NCBI GenBank assembly: GCA_905250075.1
Contig: CAJNOP010000095.1
Location: 485,622-549,621, forward strand
Length of the DNA stretch: 64,000 nt
Reading direction: 5' to 3'
From: Rotaria sp. Silwood1
Lineage: Eukaryota; Rotifera; Eurotatoria; Philodinida; Philodinidae
Part shown: one piece after another, positions 39,401-51,775 of the stretch
Numbering within the stretch: position 1 is the first letter of the stretch
Layout: each line of letters starts with the position of its first letter
Position numbers and translations under genes: made by a program
Notes under the pieces: generated by a model
What the model saw: the letters and a program-made list of their open reading frames with translations, nothing else
The model's database searches: none
What the model was told of the DNA's origin: nothing

Positions 39401-41068
39401 AGAAACAAAATATTTCATGAATAATTTTTGTTATTATTAATGTAGGACAATATAAATTTAAAATATATTTACAAAAAAAACAAATAATCCGAAATGATAT
39501 GAATCATTTGAAATTTCTTTTGAGCAATCGAATTTTCAACAACTTCAGGTAATTTGTTTTTTAAAATAGGTTTTCAACTAAATAAAAATAAGTCAAACAA
39601 TTTAATTCTAAGATGATTGACAGCTGATATATCTTCTTATGATAAATATAAATATTTTTCGTTTTCATATTAAAAAATCATATGAGAACCAATTTAAATT
39701 TGTACAAGTAACAGATTCATATTATAGATATGAATAAAGCTAAGATAATCTTATGAGGAAACACTGTCTGATAAAAACTTAGAATTCTTTTACTAAACTG
39801 ATTTAGAAAATTGCAATTCGAAATTTTAATTTAAGATGTTTCTTTTTTTATATCAAGACACCTTTTTATTAGTATTTCTTTCTTTATCTTAGAATAATAA
39901 TATTTATACCCATCACAAAAAGTCATAAAAGTTGAAAGTCTCTAAGGCTTTTTTTGTAAAAATAAGTTCTCTTTCATAATTATGAAAAATAAAATGCATA
40001 AATCATCAAAAGATCTTTCTTTATTGGTTACAAAAAAAAAAAAAAAATTTTTACATAAGTAAAATATAAATTTACAAGAAGATTCTATAATTGAAAATGT
40101 TCTCATTATAATATTTCTTCAAATTTGTACAATAGTAATTATCTTTAAATGATGTAATCGATGATGGGCTCCATCCTCTTACTGACAGTTATCATTCTAC
40201 TACAAAAGAAAAAAATCTTCAATGAATATTTTTTTTTTTTTTTTATAAATCTTTCACAAGATTATCATTTCTATATTAACTAATCAATATTTTTTGAAAG
40301 CTATAGATAATACTGATTTTGATATTCATAATGATATTAGAAATAAAAATAATAATTTTGTTGATCAATGATATAATTTATATGATTACAAAAAATTCTC
40401 TACGTATGAATTAGTTTTATTTAACAAATAATTATAATTATTATCAATAAATAAAACAAGAATATATAAATTTAATGTTATCAAAAAAATTTCTTATAAA
40501 TTATCAACATCATTATTAATTATTTATATTGAACGTGTTGAGCATTTACCTTCAAAAATATATATGAAAAAACTTAAAATTTTTTCATTTTTGTTTAATT
40601 ACTATTGATTATTATCAAGAAAAAAAACATCTATTATTAAAAATTCAATAAATTCATGTTGGATGAAAAGTTTCATGTTTATGCTTAATAATCCTGAACA
40701 AACATTATTGCAAATATAAATGATTCAAATATTAATAATTATCGTATTGGTACATTTGAAAGATCAAAAATGAAAAAACAAAAAAATTTGTTTATCAATC
40801 ATTCATATCCATTAAAATATTCATTAATAAATACAAAACTTTCTGTTAAATTACAATTACAAATTATGATGAAAATTTATCTAACTATGAATCAAGATTA
40901 TTCATCCATTTATATAATTCTATTTTAATTTATGAATAAACAAAATTATTAACAAAAATTAAATTTTTTTTCAAAGATTATTTTCATCATGTATTAAATC
41001 AAACTAACAATAATATGATGAAAATAATTCAAAAATTAGTTTTATTAACTTACCGCTTTTGGTGACAT
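33202..41068 (-). CDS. MSN: Ezrin/radixin/moesin (ERM) protein with alternative C-termini
   Basis: Exons: 41054-41068, 38765-38848, 38330-38536, 38004-38257, 37069-37215, 36732-36992, 36550-36659, 36125-36285, 35113-35226, 34644-34767, 34496-34590, then either 34203-34367 (form A) or 33301-33430 plus 33202-33236 (form B). Form A totals 1737 nt, 578 residues (human moesin is 577); form B is the same length. ERM proteins link plasma-membrane proteins and PIP2 to cortical actin. The FERM domain is complete ([80 protein letters not shown]). A charged alpha-helical coiled coil follows, then a linker and the C-ERMAD with the regulatory Thr in KYKTL. The ortholog cannot be assigned to ezrin, radixin or moesin individually; the symbol is nominal. 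The first coding exon is only 15 nt (MSPKA) and is followed by a 2.2-kb intron. Confidence 0.93.
33805..33835. repeat. (TTC)n microsatellite
   Basis: A short run of about nine TTC/CTT units in the stretch between the two ERM terminal exon sets. The neighbouring 33440-34200 is purine/pyrimidine-rich and has no other feature. Confidence 0.8.
34203..34367 (-). CDS. ERM terminal coding exon, form A
   Basis: 165 nt, entered in phase 0 after acceptor CGCTTCAG. It encodes 54 residues ending [19 protein letters not shown] then IDEFESM. This is the canonical C-terminal actin-binding tail, with the conserved Thr (moesin T558 equivalent) in KYKTL. Confidence 0.9.
   Translation of the reverse strand, partial: ALKDELGSVQNSNKVTDNDRLHQQNVASGRDKYKTLKMIRQGNTKKRIDEFESM
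37395..37910 (+). repeat. Dispersed repeat R2, copy 1 (ERM intron)
   Basis: About 520 bp that aligns collinearly with 59274-59790. Shared landmarks are ATCTCGA near the start, GAGTTAT about 110 bases in, a TTCAAAACC/TTCAAAATC stretch in the middle, and CTGAAAGAGCCAA near the end. It lies in the intron 37216-38003 of the ERM gene. No coding capacity is seen; it is probably an old non-autonomous element. Confidence 0.6.
39310..40930 (+). pseudogene. Decayed extended-synaptotagmin (E-Syt)-like C2-domain gene, antisense in ERM intron 1
   Basis: Plus-strand fragments occur in the order expected of E-Syt C2 domains. [20 protein letters not shown] (39311 on) is the start of C2[12 protein letters not shown] (about 39428) and [17 protein letters not shown] (39498-39548) follow, the latter with GTAATT right after it, like a splice donor. 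A stop replaces the usual Trp in [10 protein letters not shown] near 40369. [19 protein letters not shown] (about 40500-40560) is the start of a second C2. [10 protein letters not shown] (about 40690) and [10 protein letters not shown] (about 40835) come last. The pieces are in different frames and are split by stops and AT-rich insertions, so the copy is dead. An intron-like junction argues against a processed retrocopy. Sequence from about 39040 may be a remnant of the upstream lipid-binding part but is not legible. Confidence 0.7.
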
Positions 41069-42784
41069 TGTTAAATATTTTTTGTTTGTGTTTGTGTGAG
41101 TGTGTGTGTATAGTTTATTTCAAAGTTTAATCGATATTGTTCAAAAATATTTTATACATAGAGATATCGTCTATCGGCCGTCGTCCACAATGTATATGTG
41201 TATATATAAATATGTGTGTGTGTTTATCTAAAACGATTGACTGAAAAGAGAAAGAAAAGTTTGTAGGTGGAGAAATGAAGAGAAGAAGAAAAAGAAGAAG
41301 AAATGCAATGTATGTCAATAGTGCTGCTGTTAAAATCAGTAAAAGAAAAAAACAAGAGTGATTCACTTCGGTTGTCACATCCTGAAACGTAATATACCGC
41401 TTAGAACTCTTAGGTTGTAATAGTAATCATAGACAGACAAAACTAGTGAATAGAATATTTCTTGGGTTATATGATCTAAGACAATGAACAAATGGGTGTA
41501 AAAGACGAACAAACATGACATAACACGAAGCAAGAATGACCCTCTGTTCGTGTGTCGTCGACCAGTAGATTGATTGTTCTAGTAGTAAAGGATCATGAGA
41601 TATAATTTTCAAATAAAATGCACGTGCTAAAATATAAAAAATGTACAAAGTATTAAATCAATAATAGAATACTAAAGATTGTTTTAGTTCTATTATTAGC
41701 AAAATAAAAAGAAAGCAAATGATATAGAGAATTTTTTTTTTCGTCTTAGAACTTGTTCTAAGACACACATACACATATAATTTGTCGCAACTATTGCAAT
41801 GTCTGTGTGAATAATAAAATATAACCAAAAAAAAAAAAGAAAAGAAAGAACGGATAAACTATTGTAAGAGAAATGAATATAGCAACAAATATGTAAAACA
41901 TTTTTGGGTAAGAAACTTGTTTGAAACATGATTGTATGTAAGAAAGAAAGCTGAAGGTTCTATTCTTATCATTTTTGTGCTACATATTTAGAAAATTATT
42001 ACAAATCTTTTTTTTCAATAGAAACAAGAAAAGAAAAAATGTATATTATGTTATTATCATTGCGTTTTCTAAATACTTCTCTTACACAAGTGACAAAACA
42101 AAATGATCATTTTGTTAATTATTCTTTTTTTATTCTTTTCAAGAGACTGATTACAGAATAAAAGTGTGCGTCATCTTGACCTACTCATCTACATGCATAG
42201 GAATGTGAATGTACAATTTTTATCGATGTGCAATGAATAAATAATGAATGAAATGTTATTATAAATCGATAGTATCAGTTCAATGGTATCATCGCCTCGT
42301 ATTTCTCGTCTATTTTATGATTCTCTATTCTTTACTTATGTGCTTTTTTTTTGTGTTCAACTATGTTTTATATTCAGGTCAATTCTATAGGTACTCTGCT
42401 AGCTCAATTTGCGTATAATTCATGTCTAACACGCGAACAGACAGACTATCGAATTATGTCCAGCACACATATTCATCTATTCAATATTCTGCAAATATTA
42501 TGTAACTATTAGTAAACTTACCCAATTACATTAATGCATATGTATAGATTAAAGAATGTTGTTGTTTTTTTACGAAAATCGAAAAAGCTTATGAGGTAAA
42601 AATCAAGAGAAACATGAAGGGAAAGAAGAAATAAAATTCAAAACTCTAAATAAATAGCACTGATCTCTATTTTTTACATATATCTAGGATTAAGTCTCAT
42701 GCATGTTGTTTCACATTTATCTTAAGACGGTGATGGCCACTATTGCCGCTGTTTTAACAAAAGCAGTAGAGTGAACAAACAACT

Positions 42785-42905
42785 GGAGAGAGACAAAGAG
42801 TGAGTGAGAGAGAGAGAGAGAAGAAAAAAAGAGAGATAAGAAGAAAGTCAATTGTGTATGCGAGAAACACAGAGAGAGAGAGAGAGAGAAAAGGAGAGAG
42901 AAGTA
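42785..42905. repeat. (GA)n-rich low-complexity tract
   Basis: Several pure GA runs (for example GTGAGAGAGAGAGAGAGA and AGAGAGAGAGAGAGAGAG) within a purine-rich 120 bp stretch upstream of the ERM gene. Such tracts are found in animal promoters and 5' UTRs, but no function can be assigned. Confidence 0.8.
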
Positions 42906-45900
42906 GCAGACAGATACACAATAAATAATACAGACGAACAGCGGCGTCGGTGAGGGCCCGTAAGATTTCAACCATTAATTTACTGTATCGAAAGAGAGAA
43001 TTCTTCGTTTACTCATGTCGTACGTTTGAAGGGGAAAGAGAAAAAAAATGAGAAGAACGAATGAACAAACGATATGCAAAATACATGTTGTGTCTTTCGC
43101 CTTCGTCTTCTTCTAATGAGGTCGAATATGAAAGAATAAATCTGTTGTGTGTATGTATATGATGATAACGTGTCAACTTTGTACAATTTTTATCTTTCTA
43201 TTCGACTATTTAAGTTAAAAAAAAAAAGAATTCGAATGTATAATAAACGGTATCGATCATACTAATTTATTCAGTGTCGTCTGCGATGAAAAATGAGACA
43301 AAAGAAAAATAATGAATGACCGATCTTGAGGACAGACAGAGAAAACAAAGATGAAGACATAAAAATGTATTGAGTTGGCTCTTGTCGCGACTTGAGACGG
43401 ACATACATTCATATGCCTTGAAGGTGTCAACATAATAAAATGAAGTATAAATGAAAAAAAAAAGAATTTTTGACAACTATTTCAAAAAAAAAGTCATATT
43501 CAAGTGAATGATTTACTGAAATAAATATGAATGATTCAACAAATAGAAAATTAGAACAAAAAATCATACCTGTAAATAACAAATGTGTTTTTATTTGAGA
43601 ATTGATAATTTTACATTTATCTTTTATAACAGAAATTCTATGACGTATATAGATAAAAAATAAACTGACAAAAACATGAGCGAATTGATGAATGATTTGT
43701 TTTTTACATACCTTGATGACTCATATAAACTTCTTTATATAGCCATCAAAATGATTCAACCAATCAAAATTGGATTATTGGAGGCTATATCAAGTCATTC
43801 ATGTCGTTAAATTTTTCTTAGAATAATTTTAAACGATTTCATCATATTGAATTAAACACTTCATTTTATCAAAAATTTTAAGTGTTGTCTTGAAGTATTA
43901 TTGAATTATTTGAATAAAAATATTACATAAAATAACAAAGTGTTCTTTCATTAAAAAAAAAATTTGAGCTCAGGAAATAGATTTTGATTGCTCGAAGGGT
44001 TTATTCTTGTAAGTAAGGTGAATATGAGTTCAATTATTTTATTCGATAACACTAACATTAAATATAGGAGGTGAAGAACAATGTAATAAGAATATACAGC
44101 AGCAGTAGAGAAGATTGAAAATCAACGAAGATCAGACACAAGTGAAGGTGTATAAATACATATAGATATAGGATGACAACGATAGAGAAACTCACTAACA
44201 TATATGACAAGAAAGGTAAAATCCATATGTATGTTATATATACAGGTACAAAAAAATAGGAAAATACCAAATATATTTTTAATAAGAAAAAAATACATAT
44301 GTAATGTATTCACACATATTCGACAAATTCTAAACAATTCTTTTGAACAATTTTTTAAAGCTAAAGTGACTTATGCAATAAGCGATATTTTATTTGGATA
44401 TGATAAGAAAACAAATGACTTTATTTATTTATTTTTCAAGGATAAATTCGATCGAACTCGAGATATCGAAAATTCAAAAATGTCTATCAGAAAATACAAT
44501 ACAGAAATATTGACTATGCACTCAAATCGATGCATTTTATTTGTACAAATGTTGATTACTTATTTAGAATAAAACTCACTGTGATTCGACCCTGTTCAGA
44601 ACAGATGACCTGTTATCCGATCGTTCTTTTCGCGGCATCTGATCTAATCCTATTCACCTCATAACAATATTGTGTGCTTATTTTTATTTTACTCTCTGCC
44701 ACAGAAACGCAAATGATATTTCATAAACCGGTTTCTATCCAAAGTTACCACTAAGCTGTAGAAAGCTGTCAGAGAGTCGGACGTTTTGAAAGAGGAAGGG
44801 GAAGCTCCCATCCCTCTCTTCTCCTTCTAATCGAAAATCCTAATTGTTATTTTTGATTTTTTTCTCAAACCAAAACAGGACGAAAATATGATAGTGCATA
44901 GAAGAGGACTTGTATGATCAGACTGTAAAGCAATAGACCATAATGAATTATATCATATTTCTAATTCTTACGTTCTTTTCAAGTGTTATTTCTTAGTTAC
45001 TCGTTATCTCATCGAACATTAATTATATCTGAAACCTTCCATCTGTTCCATACATATCAAGTCAATTTAGTTCAATCGATATCAGTACTATTGGAACAAA
45101 TAGACAGAGGTATAGTTTTTGTTTATCTACTTTACTAGTTATTGCAGTTCAACGTACGATTAGATTTAAAAAAACAGCCTTCATGATTTTGCATTAAAGT
45201 CTAGAACTTGAAAAGCACATTTGATCCATGATTCAATTTGATTTTCGATTGCTATGTTTTAAAATTGTATAGAAATGTTTTGTATAAAAAAAAAATATTT
45301 TGTTAATGTATAAATCTGCTCTCTATGTGTAAAATGCACACTACTGATAAATATTAGAATCTTATCTCGGCAATCTGTTAAATCTTCTCTGCTTTGTTTT
45401 CATATAGACGATGTGCAAAAATAACTTTTTTTTTTACAGCTGATGATTGACTATTTGATTATTTTCGGCAATTTGCAGACAATTTTCTTTTGCTGAATGA
45501 TTTTTTATGTTTAACTTGATGAATTTAATCTTCTTGATGGTCACCTAATATCAGTCTCATCATTGTAAATTTTAATCATAGTTATTCTTTTATCTACTCT
45601 CATATGAACATAAAAAAAGACTACTTTTATTTATTACATAATGCATATGAGATTTATAAATGATCTGTTTTTTGCATGTTAAGATTTCAATAAATTCAGA
45701 AACAATGATAGATCCAATAAAAAATACATTGCCTATACGGTACACAATAACAAAACAAAAAGTGATAGCTGCTAATTTGATAATCTGAGATTGAATAATT
45801 TCTATGCGATAATACATACAAGAAACTATATTAGTTTTTAATATTCTCGTCGATTTGTTAAAGCATATTGAATAGACAGTTAGAACTCTATTTCATACAC

Positions 45901-46895
45901 TAGATGTTGGCACAGTTAGTATAAATATACTATTCAAAACGTTAGTCTATTTCTTGAGTTCTATATAGAAAGATTGAGACAAGCATTCCATCAAATGTTA
46001 CGAATTGACCAGAAGATATTTATCTAAATACAGTCATTTTTTTCTAGTATGCCTTAGTGAATGCATGGTTGTTGGCTAGAAAGATACTCACACCTACATC
46101 TCTTTCTTAATTATTTTACGACTAATGACTAACGATATGAGATTCATTGGTGATCTTTCTTTTTTTCATATTATTATTATTATTATTACATGTTTTTTAG
46201 GAAAATATTAACCTTATTAAGCTAGTCCGACAAAGAGAAAAAGAGTCTATCGAAATGAAATTTTCATTATTATTTGAAAAGAATTTGTAATGTGTTTCAA
46301 GAACTTCAAATAAAAATCACCTGGTTTTTCCACAATAAACGTATTGATTTTTGAAAATTGGATTTGATAAATCTGATCTTGAAGTTAACAGAAAATTATA
46401 CTATTTCAAAGCAATTTTCTCGATCAGTATGCAATTGTTTTATATGATAAACTATCTCGCGTGTTTTTATAATATTGACCAACATTTGTTTGATGTATAT
46501 GAGAACATATTTGAGATTGGCTTAGCTGTTTACGATCATATAAAGTAAAAGTTGTTTTTTGTTGATAATAAGAAACAAGAATTCAATACAACAATCTCCT
46601 GTCTGATGAACGTCTATCTCTATTGTCATTCACAGTTTGTTTATCTGAAAGCAAAACAACAGTTAGCAACATGATTTTGATAAATATGAAACGACAAAAT
46701 TGACTTTTGTCACATGAAAATGTCGTGTATTCAAAATACTACATAATTTAAAAGTACAATATCGATTGATAATAATAGTTCTATTTGTGTTCAATATTAT
46801 ATCAATTGACTACAATGAAATATTATTAAAGACAAAATAAGAATGTGAATTACGTTCAATTGATTAGAACTACACTTACGTATTCTAATACAGAT

Positions 46896-47564
46896 CAGTG
46901 TTCGACATGGGTCACTTTTTTAGTTACCCGACCCGATCCGACCCGAGGATAAGAATTTTTTCAAAACATGACCCGATCCGAAGGCAATTTTTTCCTATAT
47001 GTACATATCGGTTGTGCTTAAAATTGTTTTTTTTCTTTCGCCTATCATGCATATATATATATGTATCAGTCGATCGCTTTTCTTTCTTTTCAGCAATTCA
47101 ATTTGTCAGTTCCTTTGTTTTTATTTTATTGCGCATTTAAAAAAATAAGGACATGTCCTTGATCTTTTCTCGGTTTTTATGTATCACTGATATTGCATAG
47201 TTAGGGCAACAAAATCATCTGATAATACTTCAGCGTTTTTCTGCATTCATTTATATCATGTACAGGATTTGAGACTATTACATCTCTAGATAAAATATTA
47301 GATACTTACTATAAATGCTCTTAAGATATCAATGAATGGAAAATGATGAAATAACACAAAAGATGATATCATACATGCTGCTTTGTTATATCTAATTGTT
47401 TGTTGTGAGATCACAGAACTTATAAACAAAAAACTAACATGATTTTTGTTTCTGAAAAATACATATCTGACNNNNNNNNNNTTTGTTTCTGAAAAATACA
47501 TATCTGACCCGACTCGACCCGACCCGAGCTTCTGCTGACCCGACCCAACCCAAGTCGAACACTG
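46896..47564. mobile_element. hAT-like MITE with perfect 8-bp target duplication
   Basis: A 669-bp element (including a 10-N gap) bounded by inverted ends CAGTGTTCGACATGGGT (left) and, reverse-complemented, CAGTGTTCGACTTGGGT (right). The 8 bases ATACAGAT are duplicated on both sides (46888-46895 and 47565-47572). CAGTG-type ends and an 8-bp duplication are the hallmarks of the hAT superfamily. Subterminal ends carry many GACCC/GACCCGA repeats. No transposase frame is present, so it is non-autonomous. Confidence 0.85.
47472..47481. other. Assembly gap (10 N)
   Basis: The same 27-base stretch, beginning TTTGTTTCTGAAAAATACAT, occurs immediately before and immediately after the Ns. This suggests overlapping contig ends that were not merged. 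Confidence 0.85.
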
Positions 47565-47725
47565 ATACAGATATATAGTTTATTGGATATTTTATGGAAC
47601 ATAATGAGAGTATGTGATTTTCGTGCCCTTATTAAGTTAGACATAAGTGTTCATTGAAGCAGATTGCCAAGCAATCAATTATTAATTAAGAAAGGACTTG
47701 CTATAGTGCCGACCTAAGTGATCAC

Positions 47726-48754
47726 TAGTGATCAGCGGAGTCATACTTTTTAATTCCGAAACCCGATTCGATTTCGAAAATTGTTTTTTCCATTCTGATT
47801 CCAACTCCGACTGCTACAAGAAATTTTTCCGGACTTCGACTCCAAAAAGCTCCGAAATTTTTTGTAGCTCAGTGATAGTGATTTCATATCAAGAAATCGA
47901 TGATTATTGGGCTTGTGATTTTAGTCAGAATGGTTTTGGCAATAAGCATTCTGATATTGTTGATATTTTATTATTTTGATGCTGACAAGAAGACTCATTT
48001 CCAATATTATCAACTATGGCAAAAGTGATTTGTGCAATCCAAGGTGAAAAAATGCTTGCGACTGAATTACGTCGGAATTCGATGAAATCTGGGCAAAGTC
48101 GAGAGAATCTGCACTAATATAATGCGGATCTGAGAGTCGAAATCCGGTCACAAAGATTTTTTAGAGTCCAACAGTAACCGACCTAAATGATTCGAACCCA
48201 ATAGGATCCAATCGAGCATGTGGGACTGGGGTACCAGCTTCAAATACTATTATTGAACGTCTCTTTTTTTAAGCAGCGCAAAATGTCTGCATAGAAACAA
48301 GAGCAGGTTTCGATTGTGAAAAAATAAACCAAATACTATTTTTATAAAAGAATATGAAAACTTTAAAAGATTTGCGAAATAATGATTTTCGTAGAAAACG
48401 AATAGCGTCAATATCATCGAGAACAATTCTATTTGCTGAAGAATCAATCTTCACAGGTTCTCAACAATTACGTCTCGATGCCAACGATAGTTTCAACGAC
48501 TTTAATAAAGAGAATATTCGTGATATTTATGAAACTATCAATCACATATTTCTGTTCGTTATATAATCAATTCATACATAATCTTGTTTTCTAAATAAAA
48601 GTCAGATGATTTAATTTTTGTAGTAATATGTCTCAGACATTAGCTCCCAAAAAAAAAATTCTTTCAACCTCTACTACTTGAACTCCGTGAGAGTCGAAAT
48701 CAAATTCCGGAGTCTGATCCAGTTTTTTTACTCCGACTCCGATGCAGTTCACTA
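47726..48754. mobile_element. Probable hAT-like MITE with TAGTG ends
   Basis: The left end reads TAGTGATCAGCGGAGTC. The reverse complement of the right end reads TAGTGAACTGCATCGGAGTC. Both ends share CGGAGTC and are followed by several ACTCCGACTCC-type subterminal motifs. No perfect 8-bp target duplication is visible (flanks GTGATCAC and GAGGAAAC agree at four of eight positions). A 6-bp direct repeat CACTAG overlaps the ends. The open frames inside look spurious. Confidence 0.5.
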
Positions 48755-49428
48755 GAGGAAACATGTTATCAGATTATTTTCATGCCTTTCAACAAAGATA
48801 CAAATCGATCGAGACGTTATTATAAAGATTTTTTATGAATTCTTAATAGAGACATTCGGATGATCTGTTGTCGATTACTAGTGCTAAAAAATAAAGATTT
48901 ATTTTTAGTGAAGATAAACGTAATCAAATATATTACATGCAATACAACCATCGATAGATAGTTAATAATGCTTATTATTATTGGTAATATTTTCACTGTT
49001 TGAATTTTATTTTATATATGCAAGATAAAACGTCATTAACAAGTACATGTAATGTAATCATTAGTGAATATGCTTTTTGTTTTTTTACAGAAAAAAGATA
49101 ATAAGTCATTCATATGATCGTTGTATGATTTATTTCAATAAGAAAACGCAAATGTTATCAAGAATATAATGGCGTTTTTAAAAAGAACTAGAGTTTTATA
49201 TAATTCTCAAGCAGATTATATCAAAGTTTTATCATAATCTGACCTTTTCAATTCCTTGTTTGAATATGAAGTTGAATAATTGTAACAGATAATTATTGAT
49301 TCAGTTAATACCATCAAGGATCATTTTGTTTTTGTCTAGCAAAGATTTGAAAGTTGTTATTTATCTCTATATCAACTATTTTTTTTCCTTTCATCTCTAA
49401 AATGTTTATCCACTTTATTTATTTTCTA

Positions 49429-50467
49429 TTAAAACACAAACAACATGTCTTTAACAGCTTTATAATATGATGGTGACAGATATTTAGAAAGATCTTCATG
49501 AGTAATCCAAGCATGATCTTTGTAAGGTGAAGATTTAACTGTAGCAAATTGTTTTACAACACCTGCCAGATATTCACCTTTGTAAAAGAAAATCTATTAA
49601 AAAAACAAAATATTTAATTAAGAAAAACAGTATATGAAGAAAAATATCAAATGATGTTCTTACTTTTTTGGACGATGAATCTGCATTATTTTTATAATAA
49701 GCTAATGGTGCATTTCCAGATATTTGTACATGAAGGTTTCCACATGTTGAAATGATTTGTTCAGCTGCCTAAAAGTATTGAACAAATATTTCATACTAAT
49801 TATCAATATATAGAATATTTACTGCTCGTAAAGATGGTTCACCATTATACGCTTTCTCCGGAAAAATCCATTCATCTTTATTCGATTGTGAGTTCTTTTG
49901 TTGTACGATTAATAATAAATTCTGATCAAGTTTTCGATTATGACTTCGAAGATTATTTGTTTTATCATCCTCTAAAAAGCAGACATGATAAAACTAATAA
50001 AAAAAAAATAATAATAATAAATGAGAAAAGATAATGTACCTGTTTCTCTTGGCATAAATTGAAAATTCTTAAATTCTTTTGCTAAACGATCTTCCAAATC
50101 AACAGCTGTTTCAACAATATTCACTGCTGTAGTTGTACTTGTTGGTGAATTTTGTCGTTGTTTAGCGAGTTCACTAAAACATATTATATGTTCAATATAA
50201 AAATAAATATTTTTCTCATTTACACTTACATTTCTCTTTTATGTCGTAATTCATGATCTGATAAATAACTATGTTCGGTTTCCAATTGTGTTACTAAATT
50301 TGTATAATCCTTTTCTAATTCATTCATTTCAGGTGATAAATGCACATAACGTTGTATACATAGTGCTACTTTGATTTGAGGAATTTTTTCGGATTTTATT
50401 GTTGATGATGCTTGAACATTAGTCGAAGCATTTGCAACAATTAAACGTCGAGCAATAGATGATGAAA
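49429..50467 (-). CDS. MRPL46: Mitochondrial large ribosomal subunit protein mL46 (MRPL46), first exon not located
   Basis: Exons 50230-50467, 50040-50173, 49823-49971, 49664-49768 and 49429-49593; 791 nt. Structural component of the mitochondrial ribosome with a Nudix-like fold. It carries the family order: an N-terminal region with KVALCIQRYVHLSP and HSYLSDHELRHKR, then LRSHNRKLDQNLLLIV and KDEWIFPEKAYNGEPSLRAA (Nudix-like part), SGNAPLAYY, and a C-terminus HAWITHEDLSKYLSPSYYKA. The first exon found starts after TTTAG in phase 1 (begins SSSIARR), so at least one short 5' exon with the ATG lies upstream; none could be chosen with confidence between 50468 and 51775. Confidence 0.85.
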
Positions 50468-51775
50468 CTAAACAAAGAAAAAATACATAAATAGACAAAT
50501 CATATACTCTAATTAAGTATTTTATAAAATTATTGAATATTTAATTTGATAAAAATAAATAAACAGAAAGGCAATCAAAGAAATGAAACAATAGGTTTGT
50601 TTGGCTAACAATTTAATAATTAAAAAAGAATTAGATTTTGAATAAATATAATACTTATATAAAAACATTTCCAATTTGTCTTTTTAATGATTTACACTAT
50701 ATTATAAAAATATCCGAAGTCATATTTTATTGCAATCATCATACATCAATAAATAATTGTAATAGCAATTAAGCAACAATATTTTCAGTAATAATGTCCT
50801 TGCGCTTGAAATATTTGTACATAAAGCGACAAAATAATAAAATAATTGAAAGTACTGCTTGTTTTTAATTTTTGTATATTTCATATATTATTTTGTCTCT
50901 TACATCAGTTCTTTCCATTTATCGTTTTTCTTTGAAAAATCAATGTGATCCAGACGAGTTGGTAATAGCTTTCTACTCATCTATCTATATATATGTATTA
51001 ACCTTCAAAGTGAGACTACGTCCAATCTTGGATTAAGAGCGAAACTAATACTAAAACTCGAACTCGTCGGTAGATCGCTGTTGTCTGCGAATTTTTGTTG
51101 TTAAACTAGAAAGACTAGTAAAATTTCAATCAATAAAATCATCAATGCATAAATTAAGTTTTAATTCTTGACGTTATGAATAGTTTTATATGTTCTCGCT
51201 TTCATGTCATATGAATTTTCCCTTTTACTTGAATTTTTCCTATCTTATCTATAATCATAAATATTTTTAGCACGTCCATCCTTACTTATAGAGTATAATT
51301 TTCCAATAAACGATAGTCAATCAGACATTGATCTTCCTCTACCTTCAGTGTTAGCTAATTGAATAGTTCTTATCTTTTCATATGTTAACAAATCAATGAG
51401 TTCAAGACAAATATTTGATAGATTTTCATCCATCTATACTTATATCGACAATTGAATAAATCTTAACACGTATGATTATCGAGATAGTGTTGATTATAAA
51501 CTTACTAAGTAATGAAGTGCGTAACATAACTGATGAAATGTTGAGTATTATCTATTCACAAATTGAAATATCACATCTAAAGGTAAAAATTAGTTGTTTT
51601 ATACTAAAATTTCGTGCTTATATCACATAATAATGCGCACAGAAAAGAAACCAAACACAGAGATAGTTGACTGAATTAACATAGCAGAAAAAAAGCACAG
51701 CAAAACAAAACAAGAATAGGACTAATAAAATACGAGATCACCAAAAGAAGAACAAGGAAAAAAAACAACAACAAA
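50468..51775. other. Stretch between GK5 stop and first located MRPL46 exon
   Basis: About 1.3 kb of AT-rich sequence with no legible coding exon. It should contain the missing 5' exon and promoter of MRPL46 and the 3' UTR of GK5. One candidate (ATGGAAAGAACTGAT before GTAAGA, near 50910) fails the required phase. Confidence 0.55.

Larger units (their letters stand above)
41069..49428. other. 8.4-kb gene-free region upstream of ERM
   Basis: Lies between the ERM start and the MRPL46 stop, both on the minus strand. It should include the ERM promoter and any 5' untranslated exons. Open frames here are short, have no recognisable similarity and are often low-complexity. It contains a GA-rich tract, one clear hAT-like MITE (46896-47564) and one probable one (47726-48754). 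Confidence 0.7.

Noticed and set aside
42717-42975. Open frames over the GA tract
   Set aside because: Pure low-complexity translation (Ser/Leu runs) of a (GA)n repeat.
44204-44572. 122-codon plus-strand open frame upstream of ERM
   Set aside because: Lys/Ile/Phe-rich composition expected of AT-rich non-coding DNA; no recognisable motif and no splice context.
50496-50498. TTG as start codon of MRPL46
   Set aside because: A TTTAG splice acceptor lies between it and the conserved part, and phase requires an upstream exon; non-ATG starts are unlikely here.
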